The notes under the pieces are model-generated. The model made no database searches, was not told the origin of the DNA, and saw only the letters and a program-made list of their open reading frames with translations. A DNA stretch of 64,000 bases from Armigeres subalbatus (Eukaryota > Arthropoda > Insecta > Diptera > Culicidae), in assembly GCF_024139115.2 (NCBI RefSeq), contig NC_085140.1, forward strand, positions 162,714,452 through 162,778,451. Direction: 5' to 3'. Numbering within the stretch: position 1 is the first letter of the stretch; every line of letters starts with the position of its first letter. Positions 34,320 to 45,555 of this stretch are shown piece after piece. The translations under genes were made by a program, and so were the position numbers.

Positions 34320-34580
34320 TGTCTGTGTGTGCGTGTGTGTGAATGTTTGTATGTGTGCGAGCCAAAAAAAAAAATTTCAGGCACTTACCGTAAACTGATT
34401 TACTCGAAACATTATTCCAATCATGCTCATGCTCATTCTCATGCTCATGATTTACTCGAAACATTATTCCCAATTAAAAATGAGCTGAATCGGACTATGG
34501 GCTGAAAAGTTATGACCAAGATATATAATTTTTATAACGCACGAGAAAGGCAACATTACCGCTGGGGGGATTACTCAGGA
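34320..34580. repeat. MITE fragment with GT microsatellite
   Basis: A TG-repeat (34320-34360) and a right end CGAGAAAGGCAACATTACCGC followed by GGGGGGATTA correspond, reversed, to the left end of 58801-59356 (TAATCCACCTAGCGGTGATG then CCTTTCTCG). TTCGACGAA and GTTGAATACTGATCGACTC are also shared. The other end is missing here. Confidence 0.5.
34419..34447 (+). mobile_element. Tail-only (CATGCT)n retroposon insertion
   Basis: A 29-bp sequence made almost only of CATGCT/CTCATG repeats lies between perfect 23-bp direct repeats at 34396-34418 and 34448-34470 (core TTTACTCGAAACATTATTCC). The same hexanucleotide forms the tail of the LINE derivative at 51823-52804. This is best read as reverse transcription that stopped within the tail. 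Confidence 0.68.
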
Positions 34581-34584
34581 TTTT

Positions 34585-35467
34585 TGGTGTAATTTCTTTT
34601 GTTTCAAATTATATCACATCATTACATCATGTACCACGTTACACTTCAATAATGTCTCTTTAATTGAATTCGGCGACGAACAAAGTTTACGTAACATTTT
34701 GAAGGGACAATATGTCTTAATGTTATGCCTAATACAAAAAAAATCATCTTCCATACAAAAAGCGTTACGCAGTGAGAAGGAAAGGGGATTCAAAATTTAC
34801 AATTTTGACATTACATGCTTCATAATAGAAGCGCATTATAGATCAAACACATAACGTGTTGGATGAATAGTGTGTTGAATACTTTCGTGCCATAATACCT
34901 TTTGTAATTATAAATGAAATCTGATTGAAACATCAAATAAATGAAATTCTATTTCGTTGATGTCACAATATGATGCTTAACTGAATCTGTTCTCCCTTTC
35001 TTTGTTAGTTTAATAAGTTCTACTCAGTGAATTTTCAACGCCAGAAGCTAATAGTGCCTTTTTTGATCATTTTAGGAAATCTGTGTGGCGTCAATTTGTC
35101 TGTGCTGCAATAAATTTATTCGGATGGTTCCTGAACAAAATTCTATGGTGTTAATAGGTATCGATCTGTGATTTTAACGCATTTTTTTTTAAATATGCTG
35201 GTTTTGTTCGAAACCAGCGACATAAGAAATTAAAACAATCATTCATGCTTGATGGCACTATATTCCCCCGGGCACAAAACTGTTTTACTGTTCTTTACAC
35301 CATATACCAAGTCAAGATGTCGTTTTTTTCTGGTACAACGATTCCTCTCCCTTTGCAATCTTAGAACAGAAGTCGCTCGCCCATAGGATTTAAGAAAAGT
35401 CTTCTTCTTCTTCAATGGCTCTACCTTCAAACTGGAACTTTGCCGGCTTTTCATCTTAGTATTCTGT
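34585..35467. other. Stretch with no recognised gene
   Basis: AT-rich. A 71-codon minus frame (35239-35454) rich in K/R has no identifiable domain. Confidence 0.4.
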
Positions 35468-35472
35468 CAGCC

Positions 35473-37223
35473 CACAGTGTTGCTTTTTGTCGATTTCGTG
35501 CGCTTTTTTAATAGCATCGTTTCTGTTGATTTTTTCGCTGTAGTTTGTTTGGAGGAAACGTTAGATATCATAAAGGGCTTTTTTTGAGAAAATCTGTGAA
35601 ATGATTAATCCACCTAAAAGTGAGATAAAAATTTTACTTTTTCACCTAAACCGTATATGCGCCTAGTGTCTTCGAGAAAGTTGTAGCGGATGGTATTTTA
35701 GGCCACTTTGCCAAAAATCATGTATCTGTGACTTATACTTTACTAGATATGTGACATTTATTGTGGAAGGCCCCTAAAATCAGTTTTTGAGCATAACTTT
35801 TTTATATGTTTCAGGCACTTTTACACCTTCTACAAAGTTTTTTGGCTAATAAAAATACACGATTCTGTAGAACAATTCGAATCTCTACCTCTTAAAATTA
35901 AGAAGTTATATGAAAAAATATATTAAATCTATGGGTAATTGAAAATCGTATAACTTGGTCCGGCGCAAAATGGCGCAGACAACTTTTTAGTTCTCTGAAG
36001 CTGCTGTATGTTGACTCTTGCCTAGCGATTGAAGCTTGTGTTTACACGAAATTACAAACGAGTTATATAGATTTTAAATTTTCTTGTTTTTGGCCTTACT
36101 CGTACACTAAGATTATGTATAGGCTATAGGATCGCACTAAAAACCAATATTTGATGGTGGCCCATAAGCCCATAGTTTTATATGGAAATTCGATAAACTG
36201 AGCTTATGTCTGTATGTGTGTATGAGTGTATGTGTGTATGTGTAGACATTTAAAAGACACCTTTTTTGCCTTTCTCGTACACTAAGTGCAAAACTAAAAG
36301 ACTTTTTTATTAAGACTAGATATACACATAGTGTCTTCGGGAAAGCTGTAGCGGATAGTATTTTGAGCCATATTGCCAAAGACACCCCATGTCTAACTAT
36401 TATACTTTAAAAAATATGTGACTTTTTCAATGGAAGATCCTAAAATCACATTTTTATCATAACTTTTTCTATTTTTCCAAGACTTTTCCAACCTTCTACA
36501 AAGTTATTTGTCAAACAAAACTACACGTTTTGTGGAACATTGCAAGCGCTATCTCTTAAAGCTTTAAAAGTTATAATGAAAAAGGTGTTTTTTCTAGGGG
36601 TGTTCAGAAATTAAATAGCCTGTTCCGGCGCAAAATGGCCCACAAAACTTTTTAGGATTCAGAAACTACTGTTCTTCTACTTTTCTCTAGTGATTGAAAC
36701 TTATGTTTACACGAAATTACACGTGTGTTATATCGATTTCAAACTTCAAAAAGCAGAGATTTATAGAGGAAGTTTGAAATCGATATAACACACGTGTAAG
36801 AGAGATAGAGCTTCGCAATGTTCTACAAAAACGTGTATTTTTATTAGCCAAACAACTTTGTAGAAGGGTGTAAAAGTGCCTGAAACATATAAAAAAAGTT
36901 ATGCTCAAAAAACTGATTTTAGGGGCTTTCCACGGTAAATGTCACATATCTAGTAAAGTATAAGTCACAGATACATGATTTTTGGCAAAGTGGCCTAAAA
37001 TACCATCCGCTACAACTTTCTCGAAGACACTAGGCACATATACGGTTTAGGTGAAAAAGTAAAATTTTTATCTCACTTTTAGGTGGATTAATCATTTCAC
37101 AGATTTTCTCAAAAAAAGCCCTTTATGATATCTAACGTTTCCTCCAAACAAACTACAGCGAAAAAATCAACAGAAACGATGCTATTAAAAAAGCGCACGA
37201 AATCGACAAAAAGCAACACTGTG
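35473..37223. mobile_element. Long-inverted-repeat element, CACAGTG ends, copy 2
   Basis: Same family as 22675-24361. The ends are CACAGTGTTGCTTTTTGTCG and its exact complement. CAGCC flanks both sides (35468-35472 and 37224-37228), a perfect GC-rich 5-bp target duplication. The outer arms are almost identical (for example GCGCTTTTTTAATAGC, CAAACTACAGCG and AGGTGGATTAATCATTTCAC). The left half contains a second, partial copy of the arm (about 36300-36720), so the structure is arm, partial arm, inverted arm. The centre (36717-36798) is a tight near-perfect hairpin, with TGTGTTATATCGATTTCAAA mirrored across a loop of about 25 nt. Confidence 0.88.
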
Positions 37224-37667
37224 CAGCCTTTTCTCAGTAGTTATTAATTGAAAGCTTTTCTTACTTTGGCTGAAGAAATACGACACCCACCATTGCATGA
37301 GTATCTTGTGTGGCAAGTACAATGGATACACTATGTCTAGGGAGTCGAGAAAGTTTCCAACCCGAAAACATCCAAAACCGAACCGAGCATCGAGCTCACC
37401 ATCTCCGGATTGGCACTCCTACGTCTTTTCTCGCAAGGCTACTTGAGACCATTCCCTTATTATATTAGACGGATTGTATAACATTTCACCAAGAACTATT
37501 TCGCGGTTGAACATTTCGCGGAATAACATTTGGCGGTTTGTAACTTTTCACGGTACGACATTTGGCGGTTTGTACCTTTTCGCCGAATGACTTTTGGCGG
37601 AATGTACCATTTCGTGGAATGCACCATTTCGTGGAATGCACCATTTCGCGGAATATTAATAATAATA

Positions 37668-37745
37668 ACCTTTGTTCATTCAGCATTCCCACAATTATTA
37701 CCTGCGAGGTTTCTAAACCAAGTTACCATTTTTTTTTGCATTCGT
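37668..37745 (-). mobile_element. Feilai-like SINE fragment
   Basis: On the minus strand, CGAATGCAAAAAAAAATGG, AACTTGGTTTAGAAACCTCG and a TGAATGAACA segment match the middle of the SINE at 49747-50036 (about 49910-49980). Head and tail are missing. Confidence 0.65.
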
Positions 37746-37914
37746 TTAACACGAGATTAACACGTTGAAATTTTTATAAAAGCCGAAAATTCTTTTTCGA
37801 TAAATATCCTAGAAGTTGAACCCAGCCTCCTTCAGCATAGTCTTGCTCGGTAACCACGCATCTTCCCGCATGGCTAAGGAAGGCCTCCCAGAATATTTAG
37901 AAGTAGTTTTAAAA

Positions 37915-38335
37915 ATTTCAGTTGCCGCTTATACCGCGCAGATACATCCATTTAAAGAAGACGTTACCCCTCCTTTCGCCTTATACCGGGCAGACGCGTT
38001 CATTTAAAGAAGGCATTATCAACTCCTTTCACCTTATACCGAGCAGATGCATCCATTTAAAGAAGGCGTTACCCCTGTCTTCGCCTTATACCGGGAAGAC
38101 GCGTTCTTTTAAAAAAGGCATTATTAACTCCTTTCGCCTTATACCGGACAGATGTAACCATTTCAAGAAGGCGTTACCCCTCCACTCGCCGTATATCGGA
38201 CAGACGCGTTCTTTTAAAGAAGGCATTATCAACTCCTTTCGCCTTATATAGGGCGTTACCTCTCCCTTCGCCTTATACGGGGCAGACGCATTCTTTTAAA
38301 GAAGGCATTCTAAACTCCTTTCGCCTTATACCGGG
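37915..38335. repeat. Tandem repeat, alternating 52-53 bp units (105-bp dimer)
   Basis: Units start CTTATACCGGGCAGA and alternate between a GTTACCCCT type and an ATTATCAACTC type, giving a 105-bp dimer repeated about four times. Because 105 is a multiple of three, a frame (37922-38251) stays open with a 35-residue period, but nothing else suggests a protein. Confidence 0.75.
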
Positions 38336-38660
38336 TTCGGGTTTGAAAAATTAGTTGAATATCGGGGTCAGGTCGGGTACGGGTTTGTGAGATAAAAAAA
38401 ATCGGGTCCGGGTCGGGTACGGGTTTAAGAAATATAATACTGTAAATTATTTTATTCAGTTTGTTAATTGTGAGGCTAGTTTGTTGTTTGGGCTTACATT
38501 TCTTTCAATTTAAAGAGAACCAGAAAATATCTAATTTGAATTTTTCGGGGAAAACTTTTGTGCAGGCCTTTTTAAATTATGTCGGGTTTGGGTCGAGTAC
38601 GGGTTTACGAATGCAAAAATTCTCGGGTCGGGTTCGGGTTTGCATTGAATCCATTCCGCG
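38335..38660. repeat. GGGTCGGGTACGGGTTT-rich repeat
   Basis: At least five variants of GGGTCGGGT(A/T)CGGGTTT occur at 38335-38420 and 38580-38645, around an AT-rich core. No gene. Confidence 0.5.
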
Positions 38661-38779
38661 AAATGTGTTTCGAAGAGTTAATACATTCCGCGGAATGTCG
38701 TACCGCGAAAAAAATTTCCGCAAAATGTTTTTCGACGAAATAGTATTCAACCTATTAGACGATGTTTTGAGCCTATAAC

Positions 38780-41030
38780 TATTAAAAAAAAACTAATATT
38801 GGAAAAAGTGCTGAATGTAAACCGACTTGAATAATTGAATTGCTGGGAATTCAAAATCGAGAGAATTTCAGGCAAAAATTGAATTCAAGCACTTTTTCGT
38901 TTTTTGTTTTCAATTTTAAAAATAGTTAGAGGCGTCAAAAATATTGGTTCTTCGGTAAAGTTGACCGTTAATGAGTTAAATAATTGATTGAGCGAATACA
39001 ATTTTTTTTATGAGAAAGGTCGATTAATTTCAACCTTCTAGACCTCAGTTCCCTCTTACAATACAAAGTTTTTGCCCGCAAATTATCCTAATTTCAGGTC
39101 ACTTCGTTCATTCTGGCGCATAGATCCCTGCTGGAATTAAAACTACATTTTCACCAATGTATTCTTCTTTACTGCTTTCCCAAATGCAATGACCTTGCAT
39201 TTATTTCCTTACTCAACGTAATACGAATTACCAATCCTACCCACGGCTAGCCAAAACATGACTCATTATAAGTCGCTTATGAGAAAGTCAAAGTTCAATG
39301 CCTACACATGTTGCATGTCATCGAAGTTCAATGATCCCGACTTGGTCCAACGCCTTTTGCGCTAGTGAAATTCAATTACTTCTAAATTCACTGCCTGTAA
39401 AAATGGACCTAACTCACCGACACCACTTTTTAATTATATCTCACAAAAATATGGCCTAATGGGTTTCCTGTTCGCCCATGATGGCTAACTCTCTCCGTGT
39501 CTTTTTTTTTTCTTAACTTTGGACTACAGAAGTTGTTCGTTGGTTAATGGCATCGTCCCTATCGCCATCGCCGTACCATCGTAAATCCCATTAGTCATCC
39601 ACGCGTAGCGTTGTTCACGGAGAGCCACCCGGCTGGACCCGGATCAATGAAAACTGGCGGTCAACTCATCATCATCAAACAATTTGAACGACAAAACCCG
39701 AGTCAATCCACATAAGATGATGAGAAGCCTTTCCTACATTTCGGAAACAGAATAATACATGTTATGTTTGCATTAAATTCTAAAAATTTACAATGGAAGA
39801 AAAGCATACACACACCTGATCTTAAACAGTCGAACGTTCAATAAGCAATGTGAGAGTTTTCAAACGATGAGTGCATCTTTCTTAGTGTGTCACAAAAGTA
39901 AAAAGTCATTGGATCGCATGCATCATGAACATGAACAGCACCAGCGACAATGAGTAAATTAGTTATGTACATTTAGGAAAACGTGGTTGTAAAAAACACA
40001 GTCAGATTGCGATATGCCATTTGCCCATGTCTACGTTGTCAATACCCATGTTGTCATTCCCATGCTTAATCAAGAAAAGGAAGTCTCGGTAGAATAAATT
40101 GAAGGTGGGTATCTCCGGTTATTGTGATGTTTTGCGCTTTCAGAAGTAAGGAAACCAAATGGGCTCGGGTTAATTATTTTTGTGTAGGTTCATACGCACA
40201 TTCTTCCGAGCACGACGTAAGAACATGGAAATGATCAAAGACCTCAAGCTACTCGTCATATCGACGAATATAGTCATGCTGGTGTGACGATGTGTAGGAC
40301 GTTTGATGTTGCGGTTTTGCACGCAGTCTTGTACGTGATTGTGTTTCATGTCTTGCTTCGTCTGCCGCTATAAAATAAGTATTGCTCCATGTTTATTGAA
40401 AACGACTTCCACGAAACAATAAATCGTTGACTTTATTCGATCAATAAATTAGTCGCGCGTATAAATAATGGCAATATTTTACTTTGGAATAAGGAACATT
40501 ATAACTTGAACTTTTTATTTATCATCGGAATTTTTGATCAGTCTGCATACATTGTTATTGCTTCAAATGCATCGGAATGCAAATATTTTTAAACGAAATT
40601 AAAATCCAATGCATTGTACATAAATAAATTCAACAATATAACTTGGGAGGAAGAGGTGTTATTGAAGAAATTTATGGAAGGAATCATAAGACCCATCAAC
40701 ATCAAAAACGATAAGTTTGGGGACTTGGACAGTAAGCAATTCCGGTTTTCGAATTACTCTTTAGTAAAACAAACGTGTAAGTAAACGGTGACTTCCCCGG
40801 AAACCGCGTAAAAATACCAAGTAAAAAAAACGACTTCATCGAAAATCGTTCTATAAAATTGTAAGAAAAAGGAACAAAATATCTATACCTATATCGAACA
40901 AAACCTGTAAATTTCCGTTGAAGTAGATGTAAAAAATTGACTCCATGTTTAACAACATAAAGTTATAGGTTGTTTTAAATTTACAGGTGCTGTAATTTCA
41001 TGGTTTATATTTTCAATGGAAAATAAAAAA
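38780..41030. other. 2.2 kb without recognised repeats or genes
   Basis: No open frame of note on either strand, no TIR or SINE boxes seen. It is one of the few long stretches that looks like ordinary unique non-coding DNA. Confidence 0.45.
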
Positions 41031-41032
41031 GT

Positions 41033-41106
41033 AGGACCAACTCGGGGAATCGAACCTTGGTCGCATAGTGAGAGCTTATCTCGTTAGCCACACGAGTGTT
41101 TCTGCT
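41033..41106 (-). repeat. tRNA-like Pol III head with T-run
   Basis: On the minus strand, GTGTGGCTAACGAG (box A-like, near 41084-41097), a short stem, then AAGGTTCGATTCCCCG (box B at about 41049-41059) and TCCTACTTTTTT, a Pol III terminator-type T-run. The acceptor arms do not pair convincingly, so it is called a tRNA-derived repeat rather than a tRNA gene. The next 400 bp show nothing else. Confidence 0.5.
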
Positions 41107-41571
41107 TTTTGAAAGCGAGCCGATCTAGGCATAACAGCGTATTGGTGATTCAATCAATCATCAGACTAGCTTTAATTTACATGACACGGAATCTCTTTCG
41201 AGACGGAACTGTTGGAGATTGAATTTGCTGAAATCACAGATTTCTCGTCGGAATAAGCAAAAACCATAAAGTTACAGCGATAAATTGCAGCGTCATAAAG
41301 GCTGCTTGGAGAAGGATACTCCATTCGGCGTAGGTTCATCGAAGAGCTGTAGCCCATCAAGTATCAAGTAAAGGCTGCTTTGCCTATACAAAAATATGCA
41401 TTTTGGCTGATGTTTATATGAATAAAATAGGTGCCAGCTGCGGTTTGCATGAAAAGCAGTGAAGTTTGTTTCGATTTGTTTGGACAGTCACGTGCTCGCT
41501 CGCCAAGGTTTCGGATAGAATCATGTAATATTAAAACATATTGAATTGAAACTCCAATGATTTTATCATTT

Positions 41572-41855
41572 CTCGCGCTTAGTTTCATAGGGGCGTAACT
41601 GTATTGATCGATTTCTTTTAATCGATTTTATATTTTGCTAATAACTAATGTATTTGCTAATAACTTTTATATTTTGCTAATTGTTTCAAAAGCTACAATA
41701 ATCAATTGATTCTGGTGCAAGATACAATCATCCTTTATCACATCAGGCCTTTAAATCATTGAAAAACTAGCGCAATTCGGTACAATATTAAAAAGAAAAC
41801 ATCGACGCAGAGAAATCGATCTATACAGTTACGCCCCTATGAAACTAAGCGCGAG
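41572..41855. mobile_element. 284-bp hairpin MITE
   Basis: The left arm (CTCGCGCTTAGTTTCATAGG, continuing with GGCGTAACTGTAT) is mirrored at 41811-41855 with about one mismatch over 45 bp. ATTT flanks both ends (41568-41571, 41856-41859). The interior is AT-rich and non-coding. Confidence 0.8.
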
Positions 41856-42119
41856 ATTTACATGTCAGAAAGTTAAAATTATGTTATCGAATCTTAAATT
41901 CAAATATGAATTCCGTCGGACCTAATTTTCATAATATTTTACTGTGTATAACAAACTTTTTTGTAGATTTAAGTGAAGAATTATTCATAGGATAGCACTT
42001 GATAAAACTCTCTAGAATTTGCAAACTTTTTGGAACTTATAATGATCTTCAAAACCCATATTCCTGATATTTTTTTCAACTCTTCATAGGAAAAGAGTTG
42101 TTTGTTTTAATGATTCAAA

Positions 42120-42640
42120 CCGTTGATTATGGTAATAGTTTCGTTAGTCGTGGGTGTTCCTATAGTTGCTGTAGTGTTGTTTTTACCCAATCTACGTATT
42201 AAACACAGCAACCCATGCATTTTAGTAATTTGTAGAACTTTGATTACACGAAACAGAAGAAAAAATGTTGAGAATTGCATCAAAATCGGTAAAGTATCAA
42301 TAAAATACCTTCTCGTTCTCGTAGGGTTGTACCAATAGTTGCGGTAGCGTTCCTATTGTGGCGAGTCTTATAGGAAAACATTCGGTATTCGCAGCCATAG
42401 GAACACGAATTAGGAGATACCGCAACTATTGAAACACTGCACTTATAATTGGAGGTATCACTTTAGGTATGAATGATGGATTTAGCAGTGATTGTATACA
42501 TCTTCGTTAAAAATATAATTGATGAGCTTTTGAATGCGTACTTAAGGTAAGCGAAAAGAAACATACACGTGGTGTAAGCGAACAAATAGTGGTTTATCTT
42601 TTTTAGTTCCTCCACTATTGGGTATTTATCTATTGAATAT
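42120..42640. mobile_element. Degenerate copy of the TA-flanked AATAGTTGCGG MITE
   Basis: Shares with 54885-55385 the blocks GTTGCGGTAG, GTTCCTAT(T/A), TAGGAACACGAATTA, ACCGCAACTAT, TTGGAGG...TCA(C/T)TTTAGGT and TAGTTCCTCCACTATTG. The ends are too decayed to show the TIRs. Confidence 0.65.
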
Positions 42641-42649
42641 GAACTAAAT

Positions 42650-43365
42650 GCAGGCTTATAACTTTTGTTACATTCGCTAAGACAATGTTCCTGATGCAGC
42701 TTCTAATTAGAAATAAGGTTTTGTGATGCAGATGCCGTCTTCGATGTGATCGTGTTTATTTTCTAAATTTTTGTTTTCTGGATTTTTCAATAAAAAGTTA
42801 TAACTTTTCTTAAGTTTCGTCGTATACACCCGAAAATAGAATAGTAATAGTGGACATAATAAATTCGTTTAATTAAGATCGTGACGCAAAATCTTAGCAA
42901 ATCATTAAAGCAATATAAGTTCGGGTAATAGCGATTTTTGAAAAGAGCCTACAAAAAAAAAAAAGAATATTGGATTTTTCTGCCTCATGAAAGAACATGA
43001 CTCTTAAAAAAAATGAAACTAGTTAGTAATCAATGAAGTTCAAAACGGTTGTAGTGCATTCCACATGGTCTGCTTGTCTGTGCTTCTACTATTGTACACG
43101 CCTTGGTAAATGCCACTTTAATCTAAGTTAACAAATTTTAAATAAGAAAAGATTAGTCACTGCTTAAGTAGATATTTTTTTTAAATATAATCATTTTTGG
43201 CGTAACTGTTTCATTTAAAATTAGGCTTCAGTAGTAAAAACTCTAATTGGAGACGTTAATCAGTCAAGCGATAAATCAGGTCAAAAGAAATTCAGACAGT
43301 TTCAAATATTAGAAAAATTTGTATTGCATTATATGGTCTACAATATACAATGCAATAAACTTATT
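42650..43365. other. Stretch with no recognised gene
   Basis: AT-rich non-coding sequence, no repeat boundary seen. Confidence 0.4.
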
Positions 43366-43369
43366 TATT

Positions 43370-44420
43370 GAAAAGATTTCTAGAAATTCTTTGGAATGTT
43401 TTCCCAAAACCTGTTTCAGGTATTTCTTCGTATACCATCAAAAATTCCATTTCTTTGGAAATTTCTCCAGTAATTCCTCTGGAATATCCAGCAAGAATAC
43501 TGTCCAAAATTCTAGAACAAAATTTGAAAAATTTCCTTAGGAGTTTCCTAACGAATTCCTAACAGACTTTTTAAAGGAACTTTTGATGGTATATACGAAA
43601 TTTTTAGATTTTTCCAAGAATTCCTCTGGAAATCACTTTGGAGATAAATCACGAAATTCCTTTGGAAGACATTCCTATAAGTGTCCAAAAATTCATTTCT
43701 ATGGAAATTTCGACAATTTCTTCGGAATTCTTTTAGGAATTTCTTCAGAAATTCTTTTAGAAATTTATTTTGAATTTCCTCTAGGAATTGCATCGAAATT
43801 CCTTCTACAGTTTCGTTGGGAATACCTAAGGTAAAACTTTCAGATATTCCTCAGGAATACCTATAGGAATTGTTTAAGGAATACCTTTGGAAATTCCTTT
43901 AGGAGAAATCCATCGGAAATTTCTGCAGGAATTTCCATGAAAACTCCTTTAGAAATTTGTTCGGAAATTGATTTAATCATTTCTTCGGAATATGTTCTAG
44001 ATTTAGATAATCCTTCAAAATTTATTCCAAGAATTATTACAAAAAATACGCTAGGAATCCCTTTTGACAGAATTTCTGAATGATTCCTAAAAAAATCTGA
44101 ATGAATTTCTGAAGTAAATAAAAAAAATCTTACAAGAATATACATAGGCCTTAAAGAATATCTAATTAAATTTCCGGAGGAATGTCCGAAGGAATCCCTA
44201 AAAAAATCTAAAGAATTCCTTGATAAAGTTCTGAAGAAATTTCAAAGGAACTCAAAAAAGATTTTTTTTCCTTTGAAAATTCCATCGGAAACTCCTTTGG
44301 AAATTTGGATAGAATTTTAATGGAAAATTCTTTGGAAAAACCTACGCAAATTGTTTCAGGAAAACCTTCCTAAAATCCCTTAGGAAAGCAGCGGAAAAAT
44401 CACAAAGAATTTATTATTTT
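43370..44420. repeat. Degenerate GGAATTCCTTTGGAAATT repeat field
   Basis: Continuous variants of TTCCTTTGGAAATTTC, AGGAATTCC and AGGAATACC on both strands. The motif is nearly its own complement, so both strands read alike. Open frames here (for example 43548-43793, 43861-44145) encode only N/K/F/L-rich strings and are artefacts. The following 44420-45140 shows no feature. Confidence 0.65.
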
Positions 44421-45139
44421 CCGCTCAGCCGGGTTTATCTGGCTGCCACGTAAAGTCAAAACTGTAAATGCTTCCAAGCTTGTTGAATCGTGGAAGCCAG
44501 CCAGATTATTATTTGCCGGGATTAGGATAAAACGACCACGGTGGATCGAAGAACCATAAAATACTTTTCAAATAAATCTTCATACAATTTAATATAAGTA
44601 AGAAAGACTCTTTTCTAGCCACTCCACAGTGGCTAAAGTCTTGGCTAAAGTCGTGTTTTTAGCGCGTTTATTTAATATTACCTTTATTATCCAATTTAGC
44701 GTAATTGTGTCTTAGAGACATTTTATCACCAAGTTAATACGCTTCTTTAGAGGTGTTCAGCTTACTGATCAATGTGAGATGATTTTTTTTTCATTTTTCC
44801 ACTTAACAACATATAAGTTTTGATTCTTCATAAAAGTTGGAAAAAAGTTCGGAAATTTCTTTAAAATCGTTCGAGTCCCATCGAAGGAAAATGGTTACCT
44901 TCAATACATTTTTCAAATCAAATGCACATATTCATATCTGAGTTTTCAGAAGATTGAAAATTGATGTCTAAGTCGTGGTCCAATACTTTGAACATTTTGA
45001 AACAAGAATTATAACGAAAATTACTATGAAATTGCCATTATCATCATTCAGGTGTCTTGTACGTGGATGGTAACTTTCTGTTCCAAATTTAGTATTTTTT
45101 CGATTATTATTTTATAAAAACAAAAATCCAAAGTAGCCC

Positions 45140-45550
45140 CCGGAGTCAAAAGAAGATTTTCATATTGGAGTTTTTTCCGGATCTATCTCCGAAGTAATTT
45201 CCTGAAAATTTGCCGATAGAATCCCTGGAGAAAATTCCTAAAAGAATTCTTAGACAAATTTTTGCAGGTAATTTGTAAATTTTTTTATATTTTTATAAGG
45301 TATTTCTAGATTCATTTGCGGAGGATTTTCGAAGAAACTCCTTTAGGAAAGAGAGAAGAAATTTACGATGGAATCAGGAATTTTTGAAGGTATGCCTGAA
45401 ATGATTTCTGGATGACAAGGGTATTCCTGAGGGTATTTTTAGGAAAACATGTCTACAGGATTTTCCGAACAAACTTTTGAATAAATTTATGGAATATCAA
45501 TTTCTGAAGCATTTCCTGAAGTAAATTCCCAAGAAATTCTTGAGAGCTTC
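45140..45550. repeat. Degenerate GGAATTCC repeat field, second block
   Basis: Same sequence style as 43370-44420 (AGGAAATTCC, CTTTAGGAAA, GAAATTCTTG), ending just before F1 copy b. Confidence 0.55.
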
Positions 45551-45555
45551 TGACG

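Larger units (their letters stand above)
37470..38770. mobile_element. Composite element with TTCGCGGAAT subrepeats at both ends
   Basis: The left end (37490-37655) is a chain of diverged ATTTCGCGGAAT / TTTGGCGGAATG units. The right end (38650-38755) holds inverted counterparts such as CATTCCGCGAAATG and CATTCCGCGGAATG. The inner part is filled by a reversed SINE fragment, a 105-bp dimeric tandem repeat and GGGTCGGGT-rich sequence. The outer limits are not sharply defined. It could be a MITE that has accumulated internal repeats. Confidence 0.5.

Noticed and set aside
37922..38251. 109-codon repeat protein with a 35-residue period
   Set aside because: The 105-bp tandem dimer is a multiple of three and lacks stops in this frame; there is no start context, homology or neighbouring gene.
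41033..41106. Functional tRNA gene
   Set aside because: Acceptor arms do not pair and the D arm is irregular; the T-run alone is insufficient.
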